From Blasia pusilla (Eukaryota; Marchantiophyta; Marchantiopsida; Blasiales): 64,000 nt of DNA. The position numbers were made by a program, and so were the translations under genes. Below, piece after piece: positions 1-11,467 of the stretch. Each line of letters begins with the position of its first letter. Within the stretch, counting starts at the first letter, position 1. The stretch is from NCBI GenBank assembly GCA_050084515.1, contig CM114273.1, positions 28,148,001 to 28,212,000 of the forward strand. Direction: 5' to 3'. A model generated the notes under the pieces. The model was not told the origin of the DNA, did no database searches, and saw nothing but the letters and a program-made list of their open reading frames with translations.

Positions 1-39
1 AATTCTTAAATTCTACGGGCTGGCATTACAAAGAAGGCC

Positions 40-152
40 TGTTCTAGGCGCCCGTAGGTCCATACTCCGAGTAAAAAATACGAACTTGTCCTCCACCCAT
101 TCGCCAGCAAGAGCAACTTTCGTGGCTTCCACCCTTCTCTCAAACCCGCCCC
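40..152 (+). repeat. 113-bp dispersed repeat, copy A
   Basis: This stretch is repeated at 11500-11612 in the same orientation with only three differences (positions 69, 131 and 142). It ends in a run of C bases (about 149-162). No coding potential was recognised. The second copy lies between two 30-bp direct repeats, so the segment seems to move or be copied as a unit. Confidence 0.85.
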
Positions 153-172
153 CCCCCCCCCTCCGGTGGCGT

Positions 173-1599
173 GGAGAGCGATATTGCCAAAGCCCGAAGC
201 ACTAATTGCTCCGGGCTTAGGGGCTCCCACTAATTGGGAACCCCCAAGCGCCCTAACCTACCCGTTATCTCCTAACCCACCCGCAAGTCCCTAACTAATT
301 GCTAACCCTAGGATTATCCTGACGTGCTCTCTCCGCCCCCGTCAATCGACCCTTCTCCGGATACTGTGTCGACCAGACCGCCACGGATATCCGTCGTAGA
401 GATCCCCATGGCATGGTAATGTACATAAACTTACATGGGGACCATACCATGTACATGATCCCCGCTGTTTACCCATGGCCTCTGACATCGTCCAATGACC
501 TCGTTCCTTCCAAAGTCCTAAACCCATTCGGAGCAGTTTTTTTTGGGACCACTCGTGGAATGGCTTTCGAACGAAGGAAGGAATGGCTTCCTTCGCACAT
601 TGCACCTTCCGTTGATGGCCTTCATTCTTTGCAACATTACGGGGCCTCCAGGGTTCGTTGTCTCGTGCATTTCGAGTAGACACTCGACTACACACCGGGG
701 AATGGAAAATGGAAAGGTTAAACGTTACGTCCGACTTCTAAAGACAATTTTCGACGCATCAAGCAGACAAAATGCGAGAACGTGAGACCTAAGATGATCG
801 CGATAAACACTCCGTTGTTGAAAGACATGGCCATCAGCATGAGGAAGTACCCCGTTGTAGCATTGATCGCGAAAAGAATCGAAAGAAACACCGAGTGCGA
901 CGGAGGGAAAGTGAGGCGGACGGGACGCCGAGTCTTTCACAAGTTGATCCATGGCTTTTCTCAACAGCGACGCCGGAAATACGATAGCCATTCGTGCAAA
1001 GCATGGCGATGACCAGCGAGGCCAAGACGCGGTTTGGGCGTATTGCGTTGCGGTCTTCATCTCGCCTGGAAGAAGCAATGTCACCGCTACCCCAAAGAGA
1101 AGGTAATCTGCATCCCATTGTTCATCTCAGTCCTCCCATGGGCGCGTCTGCCAAATTCGTGGTCGAATTCATGAGGCCACGGCCTTGTTCCATCGTCCTG
1201 TCGGTGTCTGCTCTTCGCTACCAATTCTAGACTGAACTTCCCTCTCCCTCACTCTGCTCCGAGAACTCCGCTCTCACAAAATTCAATTCCAGAAAGAGCC
1301 TATTCATGTATCCGATGAATACCTCATGACCGGAGGCCAGGGATCAGCGAGAAAGCTTTGAAATAGACATGATCCGTCCGTCACGAGTTGTGGCTGGAGT
1401 ATTGGGCTCCAAGAATTTGCTGTCAAATCGCGCTCGGTTTGTGTCGCTCTCGCGTTTAGGGAGGGGTTTGCTGTCAGATCGACATTCACTTTGCAAGTTT
1501 CTACAGGTGCATTACTGTCACTCACCTGTCTTCTGTCTTGCCTCTGAGCCCCTAAGCACGGAGCAATTAGTGCTCCGGGCTTTGGCAATATCGCTCTCC
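173..1599. mobile_element. Segment bounded by 54-bp inverted repeats (possible foldback or non-autonomous element)
   Basis: Bases 173-226 and 1546-1599 are reverse complements at 52 of 54 positions. Both start at the outer edge with GGAGAGCGATATTGCC. The 1.3 kb between them has no recognisable protein; its ORFs overlap on both strands and look like chance. No target-site duplication was seen next to either arm, so this may be an inverted pair of a dispersed repeat instead of a true transposon. The outer 35 bases of the arm recur in the tandem array at 10195-10583. Confidence 0.55.
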
Positions 1600-2504
1600 G
1601 AATGTCATAAGCACCAAGCAAACAGCAGCAGCACGTTTGAGATACATGACTGATGCCATGAAACTCCGAGTCTCGATGTTGAGATAATCTTCAGCCTATG
1701 AAGATCGAAAAATGAACTTCAATAAAAACGCTTGATGGAAAGGGCTAGCTCAACAGTGCCAGAATGAGAAAGATCGTTCAATGTTGTACGAGTCATTTCA
1801 TTCTCGATTGTTACAAGAAATGATAGGTTAAGTGACGGTTGTAAGTAGAATGTGTATCAGCTGTTGTCATTGATTGGCATAAGATTTGTAGTGACTAAGA
1901 CATGGCGTTCCAGCGTTGTTCTGTTCCATCTAATAAAATATCTGAGCGGGGGCGCTCCTTAGTTCAGGGTGGCCACTGTGAGTATCGTCATGTTAGCTCG
2001 TACTTGGAGAGTGAGTGAAGACTTCTTTTCCAACAAAGAGGACTCCTGAGCAGTTATGCCCACCTTTCCTGTATGGAATCTCATGGACTTCTTTGCCATG
2101 GATACCATTTCTTAACACGAGGTCTACGCGAAGTGTAATGCATGAGTGGTAGAAATCAGACCGGAAGCAGTGGCTGAGTACAGTAAGCTTCTATTCACCT
2201 GGAAATGTGAGGGTAAGATTGTGATTATGCTTTGTTAACACTCGTGTACTTGAAAACTCCAGGGGGTAGTTCGGATCGAGGTGAAGGATCCCGAGAATCT
2301 GCACTCGAGGGAAGCAAGGGCAGTTGGGAACTGGTATGTTTGGTCTATTTCTTTCTCCTTCATAGCATGGATTTCTTATCAGGCCTGATGTTTGAGTACT
2401 ACTCTATTGTTGAAGTGCTTATGGAGGAGCTTGTGTGGTGTCAGTTTGGCAGTCGTAGATCTCAGTATATCTTCCGTCAGAGTTCAATCGTGGCAGCCAC
2501 CAGT
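1600..2504. other. Non-coding stretch upstream of the BED-type ORF
   Basis: No protein family was recognised here. An open frame runs from about 2232 into the BED ORF, but its first 90 residues lack any recognisable feature. An AG at 2495-2496, preceded by a short pyrimidine-poor run, could be a splice acceptor for that ORF. Confidence 0.4.
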
Positions 2505-2751
2505 ATGAATCGAGTTGTGTGGGGTGTTGCTCTTGGGGAGAACACATATTGGAGATACATAGAGGATGGGGAAAAGTGGATGTGCATGCTTTGTAATCGC
2601 ATCCTAAAGGCCAAAAATAAAACCAAGTGCAATCATCACTTGATTAAAAACCACCCTGACTTGGACGAGGCATTGCTAGTCCCACTAGAAAATCCAGGTA
2701 GGCGCCCCAACGACCCAGTGATGGGTCGTAAGAGAGAAGTGACAGATGCCC

Positions 2752-2767
2752 AGAGAGAGAGAGAGAG
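2752..2767 (+). repeat. (AG)8 microsatellite in coding sequence
   Basis: Eight AG units lie where the BED ORF changes phase. The upstream frame reads Arg-Glu repeats into the run. The downstream frame reads a Lys/Arg/Glu-rich helix out of it. Slippage in the run is the simplest cause of the frameshift. Confidence 0.7.
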
Positions 2768-3744
2768 CTCCTTAGGAAATCCAGGGATGCTCATAGGAGG
2801 GAGGCTAAAATCAGGAGGGAGAAAATGTACAGGTTGCGTCAATTCCACTCGGAGAGGTGGTTGTCTATGCAGCAGAGTCCTCATATCCCGATACTAGGGA
2901 AGAAGCCATCACTGGTGGCTTTGATGGAGTGTAATTTGGTGAATTCCTTGCATATTCGGGATTGGGATGGCCTCCTAGACAGGAAACAATACCGTGAGTG
3001 CTTGGTGAGAGTTCATGATTGCCAAAATAGTAACTCCATGATGGAGCATGTAGTATATGGTTGCTTGGCAGCCATAGATAGAGCAAGTCTACAAGGTTCT
3101 AAGGACTTGATAGGGAGGGGTAAGGGTTACTTCACACATTTGGAGATGGTTAAGAAGTTGTGGGGAGTAGTTCAAAAAGGCGACGTTGTGTCTCTATAGG
3201 AGCTACCTACCGAGTTTTTTGTCGAAAGAGAGGCACAAGTCAAGCAGAGTGTTGCATGGATAGCACGCAAGAAACAAAATCTAATGGGTTGGCTTGAGCG
3301 AGATCAAGCCAAGTACTCTGAGTTTATGGCCAAGCAACAATATGAGGAATGGTTGGCCACTAGAGATTCCAAAAAAGCAAAAGATATTTGTGAGGAGAGA
3401 GCTGGTGCATATGTTCCAAGTCAAAGGAAACATGACAAAGACACTGGTGTAAGAAGGGAAAACAGGGCTTGAAAGTGAGAGCAGAGGAGACGGGTGGAGA
3501 CTTACATAAGTCTTGAATCAGATAGCGATGATTTCCAACCTTTGCCACCCCGGCATCATCGCTTAGGCGACGACGCGGGTAAGGTCATTACAAAGAAAGA
3601 GGCGGGTAAGGCTTCTAATTGCAAAGTACCACAACATTCAAAGGGCCAAAGGAAGGCCGAGACACCGAAATTGAAGGGGAAGATTGTTACAAAGAAAGAA
3701 AAGTGAGTCCCCCAGACACGATCGAAAAGATCTCTCCCACCCCC

Positions 3745-4040
3745 GAGAGAGAGTGAATTGGTGGAACCCATTCCACCAGGTGGGGAGGCTCCAAGGGTGG
3801 AACCCACTCCACCCCCTAGAGAGAGTGAATTGGTGGAACCCATTCCACCAAGTGGGGAGGCTCCAAGGGTGGAACCCACTCCACCGCCGAGAGAGAATCA
3901 AATGGTGGAACCCATTCCACCAGGTGGGGAGGCTCCAAGGGCGGATCCCACTCCACGGCCGAGAGAGAGTCAGTTGGTGGAACCCATTCCACCAGGTGGG
4001 GATTCTATCAATGCGGATGCCACTCCACCTCCGGGACTTC
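3745..4040 (+). repeat. 72-bp tandem repeat encoding a 24-residue Pro-rich unit
   Basis: About four in-frame copies of a 72-bp unit, for example starting at 3751 and 3823. Each encodes a unit built around Val-Glu-Pro-Ile-Pro-Pro and Val-Glu-Pro-Thr-Pro-Pro. The last copies degrade, with further partial matches near 4061 and 4120. Each unit contains CCCATTCCACC and CCCACTCCACC, the same motif found in introns of the transposase gene. Long minus-strand ORFs over this region are artefacts of the periodicity. Confidence 0.85.
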
Positions 4041-4849
4041 AGCCTAATGCGGAATTCATTCCACCAGAGGGAGGAGCCGAAAGTGTGTATGCACAGTGTC
4101 GAGGTGATACGCCTGTGGAACCCATTCCACACACTCCATGTGGTGAGAATGGGGCAGCCATCCATCATGAAGGGGTTACAGACGATCCACATTTGGTCAA
4201 GACAACCGGCTCTACATTTTGCACCCCTATTCATGAAGACGTGCAGATTCCTTTTGCAAATCCGGAAACATTGGAGGATCATGAAGATCCTGATGATGAC
4301 ACCCTTCTGAAGAAAAAACTATCCTCTAGAGAATTGAGAGCTTTGAAGAAAAATTTGGGCAAGACGTTGTTGAATGATATCAATGACAACATTAGAAGTG
4401 AGGTACCTAAACTTGGCACTCACTCACAAGTGACTAAGGCCAAGAACGTGAAGTCCACACAAACAGGTTTGACACCCTCTCTTGTCGAGGAGTGCAGGAA
4501 TTAGGAAAGTCAAGTTTGAAGTCCTCCAACAAATGATGGCAACCCCCCCAACCAGGATGGCTAAACGGAAGAACAAGTACGGCCAACTCAACCCAGGAGT
4601 GGAAAAGAAAAAGAAAAAGGTATGAATATATGTATGAGTATGCACTCTCTATGTGATTTTGTGATTATGGCAAGAGTCCTTGTTCTCTACCTCCAATTTT
4701 GCTCTCTTATTTTACTTTCAAAATAGCTTAGCATGGATAGTAATGATATTCCTATCTCTGATTTTTTTCTCGTGTTGTCATTGCAGATAGCGTAGATGGA
4801 GATGTTCCCATATTGGATATGGGAAGCTAGATTCCAGAGTCGTTGCCCT

Positions 4850-4885
4850 GAGGGTATACTTCTCTCACGGCAGAAGTATACCCTC
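4850..4885. repeat. Perfect 14-bp hairpin, 8-nt loop
   Basis: The left arm 4850-4863 and right arm 4872-4885 are exact reverse complements around the loop 4864-4871. It lies about 20 bases after the likely final stop of the BED ORF. It could be an RNA 3'-end structure or a product of replication template switching; the sequence does not decide. Confidence 0.75.
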
Positions 4886-5289
4886 GTTAGTTTTTGTCAT
4901 TAGCGCTGTAGTTTTTGTACTTCTCGGACCTTACCTGAAAGTAATTTTGTACATAGGCTCTTAAAGAATCTACTACAGGTATACAGTTGGTTCTTCACTT
5001 ATACTTAAGTGACAGGCCCCATAGTAGTAGAGTTAGAAGAGGCTTACACAAGTGGGACATGCTACCACTAGGAATGCCACCACCTTGTACAGAAAGTATT
5101 TGATTCTGAATTCAAAGTGGTGGGAGTTCACAAACTTCCATGATTTTTTTTCATACACTGCGTACGATTTGGGCAGCAAGTTCCTGAGGTTCGAGAGCAA
5201 TGTAGCACGCAGATTGGAGGGCAATCCAAACGAGTAAAGTTATTCTAAGAAACTCCTTTTCCTTCCCATGCTTAGGAGGAAATCATCAC

Positions 5290-5480
5290 CGAAGCATTCC
5301 ACGGTCTGATAAACCATTCCAGCTCCCAGAGAAGCCATTCCACCTTTGTTGAAGTCATTCCACAAAACAGAGAAGCCATTCCATGTGAAGGGAAAGCCAT
5401 TCCATGTCTATGGGAAGCCATTCCATGTCTATGGGAAGCCATTCCATATGTCAGTGAAGACATTCCACTGGTAATAGACA
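5290..5480 (+). repeat. About 21-bp minisatellite around CCATTCCA
   Basis: Nine imperfect units spaced about 19-22 bases apart, most reading GAAGCCATTCCAT or close to it; two adjacent units are identical. It lies between the BED ORF and the transposase start. The minus-strand ORF across it (Gly-Met-Ala-Ser-His repeats) is explained by the repeat. Confidence 0.85.
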
Positions 5481-5682
5481 AGAGTAGGATCTGTTTGAAA
5501 GCAGGAATGCAGAATGGGCACCTAATGCAGACTTCTTCATTCACATAAAAACCCAATACATGCCATTTGTTAAACCATGTCCAACCAGATTAGTAAATGT
5601 TTGAATAGCACCTTTTGACACCTGTTCTTTCTGTCTTATTAACATACAGGGAAACATTGATCACAGAATTGGCCTCCCCGCC

Positions 5683-8600
5683 ATGGCCACATCTGATATG
5701 CTTGCAAGTGGAAGCTCTTTAACAAGGAGGATATTATCCATGAACAAGATTTTTGTTCAAATTGATATTCCTCCAGGACTTATCTCAGCCAACAAGCTTT
5801 CCTGGGATGACGATCATGTAGCATACATACCTTGGGAAAGATTACATGATTTCATTCTTGGCGAGGGGCATGGCGATGGAAGGAACCCAACAACATTCTG
5901 GAAAGGAATGTCAAGATTGGGCAAGGGCTGCTCCAGAGACATGGATGGAGGGGGTCCATTGTACACAATATACTATTGTGCGTATGGCCCAACTGATCTG
6001 TGCCAAATGCATCAGAAGATTGTGCATAGGTGCCCACTATCTTCTCCTATCCATTCACATATTTCAAACTTTGATTATTGAGGAGAGTGGATGACCATTC
6101 AGTTAGAAATGGTTTAGTGTGTTAATTTCACATCAGCTCCTTTTGTTGTGTTTACAGGTCTGCTGTCCCCAAAAGTGGAAGAGGTAGTAGGCCACAAGGA
6201 CAAATCATAAGTAGAGGCGATAGTTGCAAACGTGGGTGTCAATGTCGTTTTAAGTCCTTGAAATCAACACTCCTCCGCATGTTGCAAAGATCACCTACAA
6301 AAATAGAGCTCACGTGGATAAAGCCAACAAGCCATGCCATGGAAAGGACGACAAAGCATGGATAGATACATCGAAGATGTTTGCTCCTAGGATTTCAGAT
6401 GATCTAAAGAATTATGTGAAAGAGAGGCTTCGCTTGGGGGTTAAGCCCCACCAGATCTAAGCCGAGCATTCAAAGATGTTGAAAGAGCGCTCGTTGAGGG
6501 ATACCAACTTTGAAGAGAGTTTGACCCGAGATGACTTCATGCAAATGCATAATATACGAAACATAAAAAAAAAATTCAATCAGGAGACATTTCTATATGC
6601 TAGGAGCGAGAACGAGTCCTTGAGCTTGTTTGTTGAGTATTCTTCTGAGAAGGTGTTCATTTACGAGCCTTACATGGATGAGACACATCCATTCATTTTG
6701 GGATTCCAAAGCCAATGGCAGTTGAATGCTCTTGTAAAGTATGGACATGGCAGCGCCTTGAGCATGGATAGCACATTTGGCACAAATCGCAACAGGGTAC
6801 TTGCTCTTACTTATTTTGTTGAAGAGATATTTCATGTGAAGTAAGTCTTCTTATTACTTTCATTCATGTAAAAATGATTCCATATAATCATGGTACTAAC
6901 ACTTGTATTGATGTTTTGTAGTTTCCCCTATATACTTTGCTGGTGTTTGATGATCACCACTCAGGGATACCCGTGGCATGGGTTCTCACATCTAGTGCAA
7001 AAGAAGTGTATTTGGGAAAGTGGTTGAAAGCTATCTTGGATAAATGTAGAGTCATCCAACCAAATTGGGAACCAAATGCGATCATTGTTGACGACGCTTT
7101 GGCAGAGCAGAATGCATTAAGGTGAGAATAAATTCCTCTATATTCATTAACGACAATTGGCATGATGGGTTAACTATAGATTTGGATAGGATAATCTTCT
7201 CACATTTACTCTCACGGTGGAAGAAACCATTCCACCGTTGCAAAAATCGTTTCCGCCAACAAACATCAATATCCTTCTATGGTATGAGTGCTTTAAGCAG
7301 CATTAGCTATGCATATGAAGTTGTATTCATTATTTTTCCAACATGTAGGAAACCAGTCTTCCTCAAGAAGGGAAACCATTCCACCAAAATAGAAGCGATT
7401 CTATCTGTTCCTAATGCAGACTAAATGATTGGAACCCTTTGAACAGGGCAATATTTCCAATAGCACACATCATTCTATGTCTATGGCATGTACGGCATGA
7501 CTGGTTAAAGCAGCTGAAGAAAAAGGTGCGTAGTCATGGCATGAGAGCTGAAATGTCGCGAAGGTTAGGAGACATCATGTATGTGAATCGATGTGGCACA
7601 TACACACGACAAGTCATTTTGAATGACGCAAAGAGGGACCTAGAGAAATTCTATGAAGACTATCAAGCGGAGTCAGAGTTTGTAAAGTACATACAAACAT
7701 ATTGGGAACCCAAGATTGGTGAGTATTATTGTTGTTTCTTGACTTTGAGTTTGGTTTTCGCATTCAATTATGCATTCAAATTTGAATTAACATTTCCTCA
7801 TTGGTGCAATGACTTCAGCAAAGTGGGTAAAAGCAGCAAGGGACTATCCTCATGCAAATCAAGACACGAATGCGGCAATTGAGAACTATCATGGAAGCAT
7901 GAAGCCTATCTTACATGATGACCACAAAACATTATCACAGAGAAGAGGGGACTACCTACTTTGGAAACTCATCAATGACATTGAGGCATGGTATTTCCAC
8001 GTCCACTTGTTGAAAAGGAGAGGATTTGTGACAAATGCGACACATGAAAAATACGTAAACAACGCTGTTTTGAAAGGGAAAGCAATTTCTGGTAGTGATG
8101 TAGAGATCATACGCACCAGGGGGGAGGTGAGTATGGCAAGAGTTAGGAGTCAGACATTGGAGAATAAATGGTATGAAGTTTACAACTACGATACAGAGTG
8201 GGGTCATTGTGATTGTCCATGGTCTCTGAAGGGGAACATTTGCAAGCATATTGTAAGGGCCTCTTACATTCTTGTATTCTCCTTCTTTTCAAAGTGAATT
8301 GAACATATTACTTTACATATGTACTAAAATTGGTATTATATTATACTGAGTTTTTTTTTAAAGTATGCCAAACAGATTGCTGCCTTATTGAAGGAAAATT
8401 ACAATGAAGCAGATTTGGTAAAGATTCTGGGAACAAGGTTAGGAACAAGACAGGGTGGGATGGCTCATCTCAAGCTCATAACACGACAATCGAATGAGGA
8501 ATTGGAGAATGATCCATGCCAACCTGAGATGTTTGACATGCATCCAAATGGAGGTAAATAACAATAGTGAACATCGAGTGATGTATACAAGGTGGATCAG

Positions 8601-9400
8601 GTCATGTAAACTTTAGGAATCAAGGCATGTCTACTTCTAGGACCATGTCATGTTTACGTCATGGATCAGGTAATGTATACTTCTAGGATCAGGTCTAGAA
8701 CCAGGTCATGTATACTTCAAGAATCAGGTCATGTATACTTCTACATGCAGGTCATGAATACTTCCAAGATCATAAAAATGTTCGTATTTCAACATGGGAT
8801 TTGATATTAGTGGTGGCTATTGCTAAACTAATTGTTTTCCATCTCTGGTGTTGGCACATAGACACCATTCCACCAGGATGTCGATTATCATCGGACTGTG
8901 CAAACCCTGTAACAAACTCCAGTATTGAAGAAATTGACAACTTGTTCTCAAACATACGACTTTCCTGTGTTCACAATGCTCGCCTTCTTACTTTAACTGC
9001 AAGGGCTTTGAAGGAGCTAAGCGGAAGGATCGAGTCTGGAAAAATAGCAGCTGAAAATGGGTTGACACCTCAACCAGGTAATCCATTCTCCAATTTTCAA
9101 GATGGATTCTTGAACAATAATTCCATTAGACGAGTTCAATCAAACATTGAACGTTGGTCCCGACGTAGAAGAAGATCTACAAGATCCATGATGAGACTGA
9201 ATGATAGGCAAAACCCAAATTCATTCACGACCTACCTTTATTCCCCAGAGCAAAGTCTAGAAAGACAAAGTTGGGCCCACAAGCCCAACTTGATAGAGAA
9301 GCAGCCATTGCCTCATCAACGTGTACAAACACGTAGTGTAAGTGGAGTAGGCACGAAGAATTTTGAATATCACATGACATTCTATCCTTTTAGGAAGTAA
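5683..9400 (+). pseudogene. MULE-type transposase gene with SWIM zinc finger, seven exons, two disabling changes
   Basis: Reconstructed exons are 5683-6029, 6158-6796, 6922-7121, 7447-7718, 7819-8252, 8364-8553 and 8877-9400. All junctions are GT-AG with consistent phase. They total 2606 bases, one short of 869 codons. Motifs are Asp in Ser-Met-Asp-Ser-Thr-Phe-Gly (about 6765), Asp in Ile-Val-Asp-Asp-Ala (about 7090), Cys-Leu-Trp-His (about 7479), a possible catalytic Glu in Ile-Glu-Asn-Tyr-His (about 7880), and a SWIM finger Cys-Asp-Cys then Cys-Lys-His (about 8210-8250). This is the Mutator-like DDE transposase layout; such enzymes cut and move DNA in the nucleus. Two lesions are seen: a missing base in an A run at 6252-6253, where the frame moves by one, and TAA at 6458-6460 (CAA before a C-to-T change). 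The C-terminus is basic and Ser/Arg-rich. Element ends were not found. Confidence 0.8.
8592..8772 (+). repeat. About 23-bp tandem repeat in transposase intron 6
   Basis: About seven degenerate units of CAGGTCATGTATACTTCTAG fill most of the intron between exons 6 and 7 of the transposase. The intron ends in CCATTCCACCAG, so the scattered CCATTCCAC motif supplies the splice acceptor here. Confidence 0.75.
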
Positions 9401-10194
9401 TGGATGAAATTTTGTAGCAGAATTTTCATGAACATTTTGGAGTTTGGACATAAAGGAGATCGAGAATTGTATTTATTCTATTATTTTTGTATTTTTTCAA
9501 TATGAAGAAAGACATCTTCCGAATTGTCGATCATCCTGGATGTGATGGACACCATTCCACGGTACATTATAATGTTCAATATATCTATTTTTGTTCCTTG
9601 CATACTTGAAGTTGTCCATAATAAAATATCTTTCGTGTGTGAGAACCACATGTCATCTTAACTCAGGATACGATTCTTAGGTTACCATTGTATGTGAATG
9701 TCAAATCCTCCATGCAGAACTACCTCACGGAACTTCACCATTCTCTGTTCCTTCCTTCGGGATTTTAAGCTACTCAAAACCATTGCTTTGTGTGGTGAAC
9801 ACAATGCCATAAATCCTGAAAATCATTCAAAACAATGCATGTGGCATGGTTTCCAATCTCGAATTACCTTCCAAAGAATGGGCAATACTCCACTTCCGAG
9901 GACACCATTCCACTTCATCTTTGAGGGATTACAAAGAGGATTCCATATGCAATGAAATTGATTCTCGTGTTACCTATCCAAAAGGAAATGATCCAACAGA
10001 TACAAGTGTAACAACATTTCTACTTATGTATGTTCAATAATAAATGGCGTGAAGTTGTAAAGATAATAAGGTTTTCCGGGCCTTGAGCCAATCACTCTCG
10101 CTTCATCAAAGCTACGGACCAATAGGAGTTGAGCAGAGTAGCAACGTTAACGTAAACCATAGGTCGTGGAAAGGACTCTAGCCAGGATAAGGAA
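9401..10194. other. 3' flank of transposase gene
   Basis: An AT-rich sequence with AATAAA-like A-rich stretches, for example near 9621, that could serve as polyadenylation signals. Two more GACACCATTCCAC motifs occur near 9550 and 9902. No gene was recognised. Confidence 0.4.
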
Positions 10195-10583
10195 TGTGGA
10201 ATGGTTCTCGAGGATTAATGCGTAACATTCCGCCGAGTGTCGAGCAAAAACAAATCTGGGTAAAAACGAGGACGCAAATAAAGCGCATAATAGGCGCGCG
10301 CTGGGGAGAGCGATATTGCCAAAGCCCGGAGCACTAATTGGTTGTGGAATGGACGCATTCCGCTCGAGTGTCGAGCAAAAACAAATCCTGGCCGAAAAAC
10401 GAGGACGCAAATAGAAGCGCATAATAGGCGCGCGCTGGAGAGCGATATTGCCAAAGCCGGAGCACTAATTGGTTGTGGAATGGTTGTTGTAGGATTAATG
10501 CGTAACGCATTCCGCCGAGTGTCGCAAAAACAAATCCTGGCCAAAAACGAGGACGCAAATAGAAGCGCATAATAGGCGCGCCG
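10195..10583 (+). repeat. Tandem array of three units of about 130-148 bp
   Basis: The units start with TGTGGAATGG at about 10195, 10343 and 10474. The first two carry GAGAGCGATATTGCCAAAGC followed by CCGGAGCACTAATT, which is the outer part of the 54-bp inverted repeats at 173 and 1599. All share GTGTCG, AAAAACAAAT, AACGAGGACGCAAATA and GCGCATAATAGGCGCG. The third unit lacks the terminal part. Minus-strand ORFs across it are repeat artefacts. Confidence 0.85.
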
Positions 10584-10857
10584 CGGCGTTGGCAAATCTC
10601 TACCGAAAAAACTCAATGTGGGGGACTGTGGATGTTTCCAACTCCACATACACGAATTTTTGTTCTTGCTGGACGGTGTGATGCATATGAAGAAGAACCT
10701 GCAAAAATATAGGGCCCGTAGATGGAAGGAAGAACCATGGTCAGTTAACATTCTTCCATCAGAAGCTGAACAATACGGTGCGAAGCATGAGCTGAAAAAC
10801 GCTGCTAAAGAACCTGAGTTACAGCCGGATTGTTGCCCATGTCCGACGAGCTGCAAT

Positions 10858-10929
10858 GCAAATCCGCTGCAAGCAAGGGTGCAGGAAACATACGCAAATC
10901 CGCTGCAAGCAAGGGTGCGGAAAACATCG
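10858..10929 (+). repeat. 36-bp tandem duplication
   Basis: A 25-base core (GCAAATCCGCTGCAAGCAAG and the next five bases) occurs at 10858 and 10894. It lies inside a 122-codon open frame (10618-10986) that matches no family I recognise and is probably not a gene. Confidence 0.7.
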
Positions 10930-11467
10930 GCATCCGCAGAAAGGTGCACATCAAGGCAAAACATCCAAGGTGAGCATCCAAGGTGAGCAAAAAAATCTGA
11001 GGAGAATCAGAACTACCTCGATGAATCACGTGAGCAAACAAGAACGTTGTATGATGGAGAGCGACCATGTACGAGCAGCGATAGGGAGGAGCACATGGTG
11101 GCGACAAGCAGAAATGAGGTGGCCACCAAATACCCTGTCCCAACGTCCCTGAACCTTTTTAAACCTTTCAAATTTGAATTCTGCCACACATGATGATGGA
11201 GGCAAGGGCATGATCCAAGATCAACCATGATGGATGCATGTAGATGCATTCCGTAGTCATGACCATGGTAAATGACGGAACTGGCAATCCCCGTTCGGAT
11301 ATCGGAGGCAAGCGATTGTGTAGCCTAAACCCGCTTCTCGGTGTAGCCTAAACCCGCTTAAAGCTAACCCATGTACGGCTTAAGCTAACCCGCGCGGGGG
11401 AACCCGTCCATGTAGGGCGACCGGGGCTGCAATCAATGCTACGGGCTTTGGCTCTAACGCCCAGCCT

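Larger units (their letters stand above)
2505..4830 (+). pseudogene. Decayed BED-finger ORF with 24-residue Pro-rich repeats, probably an accessory ORF of the MULE-like element
   Basis: The ATG at 2505 opens a frame with a BED-like zinc finger: Trp-Met-Cys-Met-Leu-Cys (about 2578-2595), then His residues in Cys-Asn-His-His-Leu-Ile-Lys-Asn-His. The frame then breaks inside an (AG)8 run at 2752-2767. It continues in another phase through a Lys/Arg/Glu-rich stretch (2825-3472), an acidic Ser-Asp-Ser-Asp-Asp-Phe patch, and a Pro-rich domain of about four 24-residue repeats (3745-4040). It ends in a Lys-rich tail at 4612-4620 beside a likely GT donor at 4621 (AAG|GTATGA). A possible last exon follows an acceptor at 4785-4786. 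In-frame stops lie at 3197-3199, 3470-3472, 3476-3478 and 3704-3706. Each becomes Gln or Arg by reversing one C-to-T change. BED fingers bind DNA and are common in transposase-linked proteins. Whether this is a separate ORF or the 5' part of the downstream transposase gene is unclear. Confidence 0.6.

Noticed and set aside
173-1599. Calling this a defined DNA transposon
   Set aside because: No target-site duplication and no transposase. The arms also occur outside such a context at 10.2 kb.
3638-4282. Long minus-strand ORF rich in Trp-Asn-Gly-Phe-His
   Set aside because: It mirrors the 72-bp tandem repeat of the plus-strand Pro-rich ORF and has no independent support.
5272-5556. Minus-strand ORF with Gly-Met-Ala-Ser-His repeats; also CRISPR-like spacing
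   Set aside because: It is a 21-bp minisatellite. There are no distinct repeat and spacer parts, and the DNA is eukaryotic.
10215-10964. Minus-strand ORF of 249 codons
   Set aside because: It covers the tandem array at 10195-10583, and its repeats follow the DNA period. No domain was recognised.
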